Assembly (NCBI GenBank): GCA_944474755.1
Contig: OX104122.1
Span: 13,898,641-13,962,640 of the forward strand
DNA length: 64,000 nt
Direction: 5' to 3'
Source: Limnoperna fortunei
Lineage: Eukaryota > Mollusca > Bivalvia > Mytilida > Modiolidae
Within the stretch, counting starts at the first letter, position 1, and the number at the start of each line of letters is the position of its first letter. Below are positions 11,958 to 24,000 of this stretch, one piece after another. Position numbers and translations under genes: made by a program. The notes beneath the pieces are model-generated. The model searched no databases. It worked only from the letters and a program-made list of their open reading frames with translations, and was not told where the DNA came from.

Positions 11958-12033
11958 ATGATGAAAACTCCAAAACTGTGTTTGGAATTAATCATTTTGG
12001 CTAACGTGGTCTACCAGGTCTTTGGATCACCAG
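11958..12033 (+). CDS. Gene A exon 1 (signal peptide)
   Basis: Two adjacent ATGs; the first is used. Hydrophobic core LELIILANVVYQVFG, donor CCAG|GTGAGT, phase 1. Gene B exon 1 has the same Met-Met start and a similar SP-Gly end. Confidence 0.7.
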
Positions 12034-15000
12034 GTGAGTCTTAGATAGGTAAGATAAATAAGTATTCGATCTAAGTAACGAAAACCTCTTTGTCGACAGA
12101 TATGTTTTAAAAATGTTTCAGAGGACTATAGAAAATATTTAACATGCAGCCATATATTAAACAAAAGAAAAACTCACGAGACTAATATATTACATTATAT
12201 TACATACAAGTTTTAATCGAATTGTCAAAATGTTTTCGTCATTTTCATTAAGACAATGTTAAATTAATCAAACTGAAATATATATGTATATTTGAACCCC
12301 GTGAACAACAATTTTATTGTGCAAAAGCACTGCAGTCATGTGTACTCATTTTGTATTCGGCCATTTTAATTCCAGTATTCAACTCTTGTTCTGGAGTTGT
12401 ATGTGCAAATGATGGTATGTGTCAGTCTGATAAACCATCTTACAAATGTATTTGTGCCGACGGATTTGTGGGAGATCACTGCGAAAGAAAAATAATAGAC
12501 AAAAGAGCGGCGTCATGTAAGTGTTAAGTTGACCAAATGTCGAATTGGTAGAAAGAGGAATTGATAAACTGTCTTCTTAACATTTTAGTTCTGATAACGA
12601 ATGGCAAGAAGAAAAATAATGTGTACACGTAGACAAAACCCATTGCTGCTTTAACATTCGTATTAAAATGTTTGATATATGATAGATTATAACTTCCAAT
12701 TGAAAAACAGTGTAATATATGCAGTTTACATAACTCTTTGAAGAAAACACTTATTTTTTATTTATAAGCGTTACTCACTAGACAAAACTCTGTAGCATCA
12801 ACTTTGTCGACGGTGTATTGAAAAAATAATATTTTTATAGAATAAAATGAATGAAATCAAAAAAAAAAAAAAAAAGAAAACCCTCAAAAACGTCCGTTTC
12901 AGTTTCCATTTAATTTACTATATTATTTTACTTCATCTTTGCGACATTAGAAAGAACGCCGTCGTACGTACAATTAGTCACTTATTAATGGGTACATTTT
13001 ACCACATAAGATCGTTTTGGAATTTATTTATATAAATCGGTTTGTAAATTTGTTCTTGAAATGCTGAAAAAAGTATTGTTATTAATATGGATGACGTATT
13101 TCTGAGCTGAAATAAAAGTCGAGCTAATTATACCCATTCTAATGATTTTAATCATGTTAAGAGCCTGACGCTAGCCCAGTTAATACTGAACATTAAAATT
13201 AACATAAAAAAAAATAAGTGTAGACAAATAATTTTTTTAGAAATTCACATTAAATATGCTGAAACCATAACACTGAACGTTTTCTATCATAGGTAAAGGC
13301 AAAGGATGTTCAACAAATACTAGTAAGTATACAAAGACAACAAATAAATTACAAATGTCTTGTTTGAGGTTTGAGGTACACTCAGTCAAATTTTCTTAAT
13401 TGTTTATATTATTCAGTTTAAGATGGGTCAGGAAATGTGTGTGAAATACTTCAGATCGATGTTGCCTTGTCTTTAAGTGTCATGAACAATGTACAATTTG
13501 CCTGAAATTTATTTTTAAAACATGTCTTTGATACTTATTAATACATATATCTTAAACACATCACTGAATATCAATATTAAAATAAACAAAAAAAACCAGA
13601 AACTTGTCCGAAAAGGGTAGGTCAATGTTATAAAAATTAAGTAACACAAGTAATGGGAATTATATTGTAGATTTAGAAAAAAAAACTATAACCCATTCAT
13701 AATTAAATTGACAAACATAGTGTGGTAAATCGAATACACTATTTATAATTGTAAAATTAAAATTAAAACTGCAAAATAGTAAATATTTTTGATATGGTAA
13801 AATTGTTATGATTGTAGCTGATCCATGCGCAAATGTTGTCTGCGTTCATGGTAACTGTTCCGCCGGAACCTGTATCTGCGATGCTGGGTATATCGGGACA
13901 TCATGCAATGCCTGTAAGTATGTGTAGCGGAAAAAAATACATTTGCAGCTATATTTATGATGGAAGCTAGTGCGTTAGAAGTTTAAAGTTTTACCAAACT
14001 AGAAGTAATAGTACTTGTATCATTTCAAAGTAGCACATCTCGATTGCTAAATACGTGTATAATCAGCCCAAAGTGCTGATGCGACAAAAATGTCAATGTG
14101 TTATTTTTGCTTTGTCAATTAGACAATTTGTATACAAATCCTAATATTTATCAAATAAGGACTTTTTACGAGGTCAATACGTAGTTATATGGACCGTGGA
14201 GGAAAATATTGACCGAGGACGAAGTCTGAGGTCAATATTTTTCTACAGGTCCATATAACTACGTATTGACAGAGTAAAAAGTCCTTAATTGTTATATTAC
14301 ATATGAATTTTTCTCTATTTATTTAAATTTAGAATAATGAATCGGAAAAGTGTATCCGGATTTTTAGAAACAAGCCTTAAATATGCTTTATAAATAGTAA
14401 CATTTCCGGATCTATTTTTAGAAACAAGCCTTAAATATGCTTTATAAATAGTAACATGCCTTAAATATGCTTTAAAAATAGTAACAAGCCTTAAATATGC
14501 TTTAGAAATAGAATATATACACAGAATATTTTTGGGGGACATTGTCTACACGAACCAATCAAAATTAGGACTTAACACACCATATGTAATATTATAAGAT
14601 ATTTTTTTCTATATGTTAAATATTAAATTGATTTGCTCTATTTTAGCTGATATTTGTTACGGAGTCAATTGTAATCATGGAAAGTGCAATAATGGAACTT
14701 GTTCTTGCGATGCCGGATACACGGGCACAAACTGTACTTTACGTAAGTAAAATTCGGTATATATTTGCATAAGTACCTCCAAGGCATATCACTATCAAGT
14801 ATTATCAGTTGAAAGGCATATATAATTAAAATAACATAATAAAAACTGTCAGAACCCGTTAAATTCGGTAAACGCACTGAAGGCGAAACTCCAAACCCGT
14901 TGACATGTCATTTAAAAATTAACAAGAAAAAACACATTCGACACAAACAGAAACCAAATCTTTAAACAAAAAAAGTAACTACAACCCAATTAAAACCACA

Positions 15001-18000
15001 TATGCACTCGAATGCTATTGACGAGTAAGCTTTAGCGACTGACTTCAAACGTCTGTAGTGATAAAAACTTCCTAAATTAAGGTCTGGGCCAGAAACTTTA
15101 TATCATATAACAACAGGTCAAATATAACAAATATGTAGTCAATTAAAGTCTTATATTTGATAGATTTTATTTTCACTGTTACCGTATTATTTTTTAATTA
15201 TTGATGACAAAATAATATATTTAATGAAATAGAGCTATTTCACAAATTAAAGGTAACATAATTGCAGTATTATTTTGTTTCCCTATCTACATTTTATTGG
15301 TAAAATACAGCAATAAATATGTCTATATCTGCCGAGAATAAGAAAAAGAAGATTTATGCAATTGAATGAAGAAAACTTTACTATCATTTTTTCAAAATAA
15401 TGTTTTTATATATTGTGCATACTCTGTGTTAAATGGTATTATGGCATCTTTTTCCAAAGTTTCTTAGTATTATAAACAACAACTACATCAGAGTTAAAAA
15501 TTGGGTTTGGTCGATTTGCTAAGCAAAGGATTTATTCTATGTTACTTGAAAAGAGTCATTTTTCAAAGGTGCATCCTATCAAATAACTTTGTTTGGTAAC
15601 AAAACGAGTCAAAAGCAGCCTTTTATATTTGTTTCGTACTATTGCAAAATGTCTGTAATGTATAACCGGTCGACTTGTCAGGCAAAAATCTGTCCTAATA
15701 TTTAAAAAAAAGTATTTGGGTACTAATGTCCACTAGGTTCCAGTTTATCTTCACGTTTTATAAAAGCTCTTCTCAAACCGGTGAAACTACCACATAACGT
15801 AAAATCATCAGCAATGGTTTATCCTTTTTAATGCAGTTATCTGTTCCAAGCGTTGATATATGTCCGTAAGTTGGTTTAACACATTAATATTCGACTAGCA
15901 GCATTTTTTTGTTTTACAGAAATTATCGATGGAGCTTGGAGTGGTTGGTCTACAACTTCCAGTTGTTCCACGACTTGTGGTGATGGAACACAGTTTTTCT
16001 CTAGAAGTTGTGACAGTCCACCGCCACAAAACGGAGGACTGCAATGTACAGGACTATCGACAAAGTTGAAAGCATGTTACATTCAGGCATGTCCTGGTAT
16101 GCTTTATTATATTCTAAATAAAGACATACATGATTATCATGACATTGTGGTGAACAATTTACAAGATTATTATTTTTTACATAACATCAGATTTATTTGT
16201 ATACGCAATACACCGCCGATTTTCAATTGAAACCCAAAGTAAAGAAGTTACAATCATATTTTACATTGGTTGTTCTTAGACACGATTATTTAAATACGGT
16301 AGCAATGTGTTTAAACTGGCATTAATACAATGAGGGTTGAATTTTGCCACTTCTAGTTGATGGCGGTTGGAGTGCTTGGGCTGTCTTTTCCAACTGTACA
16401 GTAAGTTGTGGAGGAGGCACACAAACCTATACAAAATCTTGTAACAACCCTGTCCCAGCTTATGGTGGAGCAAATTGTTCGGGACCAGACAATATGACAG
16501 ATTCATGTAACACTCAACCTTGTCCAAGTATGTATTTAACAAAAACGTTTATGTTGATTTAATATATGGCGCTAGGAGAATTGTGACCCTTTTTTTGGCA
16601 TAATTGCAACAAATAAAATACTTTTTTTTTCAACTTAAATCCGCTAAAAAAATTCGCTGAAATAGTAAAAAAATATAGAATATGTTATTTAGATTGTCTC
16701 GTTAATTAGAGATTAAATTATTGTTGGATAAATTGTGCTTATTACTATTTTATCAACGGACTTGTGTACGCAATCATACATCATTTCCAGTTGTTGGTGG
16801 TTGGAGTGCCTGGGCTGTCTTTTCCAGCTGTAGTGTGAGCTGTGGAGGAGGCACACAAGCCTATACAAGGTCTTGTAACAACCCAGCCCCAGCTTATGGT
16901 GGAGCACAATGTTCGGGGGCCGACAATAAAAGCGATACATGTAACACGCAACCTTGTCAAAGTATGTATTGACAAAAAAGTTTATACTGATCTAATATAT
17001 GCAGCTAGGATAATTGTAACCCTTACGAGTTAATAGTATCTTTTTTCGGCATACTCGTAACAAATAAAATAAGGTTTTTTTCAACTTAAATCCGTTATAA
17101 ATTAATTCTCCGAAATTGTAAAAAGCATAATATTTTATATAGGTTGCCTCTTTTCTTAGAGATTAAACTAGTGTTGGATAAATTGTACCTATTTCTATTT
17201 TATTATCAGACTTGTGTACGCAATGATACATCATTTTCAGTTGATGGTTGCTGGAGTGCATGGGCTGTCTTTTCCAGCTGTTATGTAAGCTGTGGAGGCA
17301 CACAGTCTTATGTAAGATCTTGTAACAACCCTGTCCCAGCTTATGGTGGAGCAAATTGTTCGGGAGCCGACAACAAAACTGATGCATGTAACTTCTAAGT
17401 GTACTACCAAAACACTATCGCAACTCCTGACCACTATTTTAACAACAGTAAAAACGGGACTTCAAAAATACAGTGACATTTGCTACTCCAGAAGTGGAAT
17501 AAATGAAATGTGGATATTAAAAAATTCAAAAGACCTGATAGATATCTTGAGGTCTGGATCTCTTTCCCATTGTAACAGCATTAAAACATTTGATTTTTCG
17601 ACACTCTATACGGCCATCCCTCATACGCAGCTTAAAACCAGGCTAAAAGATCTTATAAAACGCTGTTTTTTTTAAGAAAAACGGAAAGAGACGATATAAA
17701 TACCTGGTAATTAGTCATGACAGATCTTACTTCGTCATCAATGACTCCAAAGCTAATACTAAATATACTGAAGACCAAATCTGTCAGATTTTCTAATTGA
17801 CAACATATTCGTCATGTTTGGAGGATATGTTTTTCAACAGACTGTTGGTATTCCAATGGGTACTAATTGTGCTCCTCTCCTTGCTGACCTGTTTTTGTAC
17901 TCCTATGAGGCTGAGTTCCTAGAAGGCCTACTGAAGAAGAAAGAAAAGACTCTGGCCCAGACCTTTAATTTCACATTCCGCTATATTGATGATGTTTTGT

Positions 18001-21000
18001 CCCTCCATATGCTAAATTTGGTGACTATTTACATTCAATTTACCCTAGCGAGCTTGAAATTAAAGAAACCACCAATACACTAAGATCAGCCTCTTACCTA
18101 AACCTACTTCTAGAAATAGACTCAGGAAAACTACAAACTAGGCTCTACGACAAGCGTGATGACTTCAACTTTCCAATCGTCAACTGCCCGTTCATCGACA
18201 GCAACATTCCAGCAGCTCCAGCGTATGGTGTGTACATTTCACAACTTATACGTTATTCTAGATCCTGCGATCGTTATTCAGATTTTCTAGACCGATCACT
18301 GCTGTTGACTGCTAAACTACTGAAACAAGGGTTTGTTGTACCTAGGTTGATGTTATCTCTCCAGAATTTCTATGGTCGGCACCACGACTTAATTGATCGT
18401 TACCGGAAACCAGTGTCTCAAATACGATCTGACATTTTCGCTGAGTCATAGGTAGTGTTTCCTATTCCTGTATTTTACTTTTCCCTAGACAAGACAATGA
18501 GTAACTCGACGGGTGTCTCATTAGAGGCAGGCACTGCTTACTCGTCCGGAGCACCTGAGTGCACCCATGGTTTTTATTGGGTTCGGGTTACTCTCTGTGT
18601 TTTATGTTTTTGATTTTTGTGTTGTGTTTGTATATCCGGATTTGTAACTGTCCCTTGGTTTTTGGCTCTTGTTGTTCGGTCGGTTTTCTTTGCTACTTTC
18701 TTACAACTATGTCCAAGTATGTATTTAACAAACAAACAATTTGTGTTGTGTTTGAAGATGTAATATATGCAGGTATAAGAATTGTAAACCAGCAGGTAAT
18801 GGTAGAGATAAATATCTATTTTTCAGAATAGTGAAGCAAATACAATCAGTTTACAATTTAAATCCGATATAAACACAGTCAACGAAAATTGTATATAGGT
18901 TGTTTCGTTTTTAGAGATGATCATTGAATAAAGGTAACAGTTAGCATAAATTAAAATTATTACAATTAGTGTTGGATTAATTATGCATATTTACTATTTT
19001 ATTCACGGACTTTTTTACGCAATAATACATCATTTTCAGTTGATGGTGATTGGAGTGCCTGGGCTGTCTTTTCCAGCTGTTCCGTAAGTTGTGGAGGAGG
19101 CACACAATCCTATACAAGATCTTGTAACAACCCAGCCCCAGCTTATGGTGGAGCAAATTGTTCGGGAGCCGACAACAAAACTGAAGCATGTAACACACAA
19201 CCTTGTCCAAGTATGTAATTAACATGACAATGGTAAACTTTAGCGTTGATGTCATAAATACTTATCTATTCTCCTGAATACTTGCAACAAATTCGAATCC
19301 TATAAATATAATATCGCCGCAATTGCACCACAATAATATGTTCTATCGGTGGTCTCGTTTTAGACACGATCATCAAAGTACGGTAATCATGAGCATAAAT
19401 TAACAATAATACAATAACTTTTCAATTAATTTTGGCTATTTCTATATAAATGACTAACGCACTGGTACCCATTGATTCTTCATTTTCAGTTGATGGAGGC
19501 TGGAGTGCTTGGACTGTATTTTCCAGCTGTAGTGTGAGCTGCGGAGGAGGCACACAAATCTATACAAGATCTTGTAATAACCCGGTTCCAGCGTATGGTG
19601 GATCACAATGTTTGGGGGCAAACAATATGACTGATTCATGTAACACACAATCTTGTCCAAGTTTGTATTTAACAAAAAACGTTTATGCTGTTTGATAATC
19701 TAATGAATGCGATATAAGAACTGAAAAACCGAGTTATTGGTACAAATAAGTACATGTTTCTACTTCTATAAGTGCTACATATTCAATCAGTTTGTTTTGT
19801 TCAATTTAAATCCGATACAAATAAAGTCATATCTGTGTGTTAAAATAATTTTGGCTATTGCTATTTAATTAAAGGACTTATAACGCAATGAGTACAATAA
19901 GTGTTAACTACCTTTGTTTAATTGTCAACTTCATTACATGCTTTTTTCTTGCGTGTTTCTTCAACAATAAACGATAAAACATGTAATAAAGTAGCAGAAC
20001 CGGAAAAATTGTGCCAAAGAAACATAACGTGGTTTATAGACAAGCAGAAAAAATAATGACCAGAACAAAAAGCGTTTTGTCAAGACGTAGTTGGCTTGAA
20101 TGATAAATAGTTATGAATAACCGTAACATTGGACATTAGCAATTTTATACCTAATATGAAGTTAACAAGTCTGAGTCACTGAATTAAAAATTTAACGTGT
20201 TGTTTAACGTGTTGTGAAAACGAGGGGGAAATAGAATTATACTGACTTAGAAAATATGCAAAGGCATAAAACATGTAAATTTTATGTTTTTTAATAACAA
20301 GAAAACTACTTTGGGATACAGAATTTGTCCTATGTGTTATTCAGTTTTCATACAATCGTTTAGCATGTCCGTTTACGAAAGTTGAAGCAACTATTACCTT
20401 ATAGTATACACGCTTAGAACATTGACATGAAGCACGATGATCTAATGTTTGACGTGACTACTTATGAGTACAGAGTTTGTCACGTCTATTGCGATCACTC
20501 GTGTCATCACGCAGTCACTACCTCTACTTTTGCTGCGTTGTTTACGTCATTTAAGACTAATTGGTTGAGCATCTGGAGTTTTATTTCCAAACGAAGCCGA
20601 AATCGAAATATAAAAGGACGATTATATGTGAGTGTCAGGTATTACCATTATCTAAAGAGGGGCTAATTCATTATTTTGATGTAAATAATCGGCTTATGTT
20701 ATCTCGATCTATCAAACGCATATACAAATCTTGCAAACAGTACACACATCACCAGGCTTTTGATATAACGCACAGCATTTAATGAGTACAAACAACAAGT
20801 CCTCTTTTATTGAAAGTCATGCCAAAGGAATTTGCGAAACTATAGAACTTACAAGAATGCGATTATACAAAAGTGGGACAGGAATAGTTTTGAGGAAGAC
20901 AACAAATATTTCAAGTTGTCCATCCACTGTTACTGCGTTCCCTTTTCATAACTGTGACACTAACAGTATCATTGTTTTAGATGAAAAGGGAGTGTTACTG

Positions 21001-24000
21001 CATGTGCCTATATGATTTAATTGTTGTATTAGTTGAACTCTACCTGTTAGTCCTGTTTTATTTACCAGTTCATAAGTTTTTGTAGTAAAGGCTAAGGTTC
21101 AAAGAAGATAAGACACGTGAAATTTGTATAATTATTTGAAGGCGTTCACGATTGTGCAGTAATATAATATAGGTTTATATAAAGTTGTGTAAATATTCGC
21201 AGTAGATGACAGAGTAATCTATTATTAGAACAGCAAATAAAACACTTTTTCAGTTTAAAACTGACATCGCCGCAATTTCATCATAATCATAATATATACA
21301 TAGGCTGTCTCAGACTTACAAAAATCAATCATTAGAAAACGGTATCCGCGAGTTATTATTGACATGAAATAATGAGTAACGAATCAATTGTGTTTAGTTC
21401 TATTTAACTAACAGACGTAAAATAAAATAATATTATATCATTTGCAGTTGATGGAGGTTGGAGTGGTTGGGATGTCTTTTCCAACTGCAGTGTAAATTGT
21501 GGAGGAGGCACACAAATCTTGACAAGATATTGCAACAATCCTATTCCAGCTTATAGTGGAGCACAATGTTTGGGAGCAGACAATATGACATCGTCCTGTA
21601 ACATAAAACCTTGGCCAAGTATGTATCCACCCAGGCAAAAGTTTTAGGTGTAGGTAACATAACAAATAAATGCCGACATATTAAATTAAGAAAATGGAAA
21701 AATAAATTGCTACTAGAAAATGTATGTTGAAAAAGTTCGCATAACTTGAAAGGTAGGTGAAAGGATTCAAAAGCTACGAACAGAAAACTAGCTTTCTAGC
21801 AAGCATCAATAACTTGTGATTAAAACAAAAAAGCTGTTTTAATACGATTCAGTTAGATTAAATGATAAATAGTTATGAATTACCATTTCTGCTGCGCTCG
21901 CTGTATTTTCAGAGCAAATTAAAGGAATTTTACCCACAATTGAAATAAAGACACACAGAAACAATTTTATAAGTCGGTTAATTAAGGATTTACAATAGTA
22001 TCAGTGCAAAAAACGGAAGAGCATATCATGATAAAGGCCAATGATTATTGTACGCAACTGGAATTATATTTTATTGACCGGTTAACAAATACTACTCTTC
22101 ATTAGAGTTTATCACGCTCCATGGAATAACAGGTAACATAAGACTGTATTTTCTTTTGCCGCCATTTTTAATATAATGTTTACAACCAGGAGATATGTGA
22201 TCTGTGATTGCAGCCAGAAGAACCTGTCATACCATAACCATGTTTTTGTTTTGTTTTATTTAGACACTATTATCAATATCAGGACTCCAGATTATGAAAT
22301 CGATTAATGCAAATGAGTAATTAAATAATTTTGGCTATTTTAATAGGACTGAAACATGCAGTAAAAATGTTCATTTTCAGTTGACGGAGGTTGGAGTGAA
22401 TGGGCTATCACTTCCAGTTGTTCTGTAAGTTGTGGTGGAGGCTCACAAACTTTTAAGAGATCTTGCAATAACACGATCCCAGCTTATGGTGGAGCACAAT
22501 GTTCGGGAACCGACACTATGACTAGTGCATGCAACTATCAAGATTGTCCAAGTAAGTTCATGCTTCGTTAGTTTCACCGTTTTATTTTCTTTAAAATTGA
22601 TTTGTGGAATGTAGTTAATAACAAATTGTAGATGAAATACACACATGTAACAGAAAACCAGCTTTTTAAAATGCAGAAATCATCGCCACTAAAACATGAA
22701 ACCGGTTAATACATACTCTGTTAAAATTATAAATAGTTATGAATTACGTTTTGTGGAACTGTTTTCAAAGCAAAAGTTATGGACTCAATCATAATTCATA
22801 AAAGATATACACAGTGAATGAATTGCTTATTTATAAATTAACATTGGTAGTTGTACAGAAGATGGAATGTGTGTATCACTATAACAATCACTTAAAGACA
22901 TTCATCTTCTTTATTTAGACATTACAATTAACATCAGGAAACCAGGAATTGAAATAGACAATAATACATAATAGTGTTGCAATATTTTTGTGAGACAAAT
23001 AGAAAATTGAAATGTAAATAAAATGTTATAGATCATTTTCAGTTGACGGAGATTGGAGTGAATGGGCTATCTCTTCCAGTTGTTCTGTAAGTTGTGGAGG
23101 AGGCTCACAAACGTTTACAAAATCTTGTAATAACCCGATTCCAGCTTATGGTGGAGCACAATGTTCAGGAGAAGACACTAAGACTGGTGCATGTAACCAG
23201 CAAAATTGTCCAAGTATGAACATGCTTCGTTAGTTTCATGTGTTATTTAGCATGTCTAAGTATGTACATGCCTCGTTAGGTTCATTGTGTTATTTATCAT
23301 GTCCAAGTATGTAAATGCTTCGTTAGTTTCATGTGTTATTTACCTTGTCAAAGTATGTACATGCCTCGTTAGGTTCATTGTGTTATTTATCATGTCCAAG
23401 TATGTAAATGCTTCGTTAGTTTTATGTGTAATTTATCATGTCTAAGTATGTACACACCTCGTTAGTTTCATTGTGTTATTTTTTGACAATGCTTGTAATA
23501 GTGTCTACATTAGGAAATTTCGACATCTTATTTGAACAAAAACAATGCAAATGTCTGCAGTTGATAAAATATCATAATTTAATTTAGTAGATGAAATACA
23601 CAAATAAAAAAAACTAGAGTGAAATCAGAAAATGACCTGACTTAAACTGGTAGCTGCTCTATTAAAACATAGTTAAAATTATGTTCTGCATGAGGGAAGC
23701 AAATACAACTCACCCTTTTAAATGTTAAATTCGATAGACTCACTTGTTGCCACACTTTTGTCATATTTATAATTTAGTCACACTATTTTATTTAGACATA
23801 ATCATAATAAACGTGAATTAAAATTGACATCAATGTTGGAGTGTTGAATTAATTTTTTGACTTTTCATATCTTAACAACTAAAGTGTATATAGGATGATG
23901 TTACATCATTTTCAGTTGACGGAGGTTGGAGTGATTGGACAGTATCTTCAAACTGTACTGTTAACTGTGGAGGAGGCGCACTGACCCTTAAAAGATCTTG

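Noticed and set aside
12847..13035. ORF starting with a run of lysines
   Set aside because: It is a translated poly-A run in gene A intron 2, with no domain.
16276..16542. Long antisense ORFs opposite the TSP1 exons (also at 16713-16940, 19454-19675, 21438-21665, 22443-22646)
   Set aside because: They are shadows of the conserved TSP1 exons; the sense frames carry the cysteine and tryptophan pattern and proper splice sites.
17343..17675. A 110-codon fusion of a TSP1 exon and reverse transcriptase
   Set aside because: The TSP1 part is read in the wrong frame; it is only a chance overlap at the insertion junction, not a fused gene.
18559..18831. Cys/Phe-rich membrane-like ORF, seen again at 33054-33245 and 48821-49039
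   Set aside because: Its recurrence follows the non-coding 3' tail of the Penelope-like element; the open frame is a composition effect.
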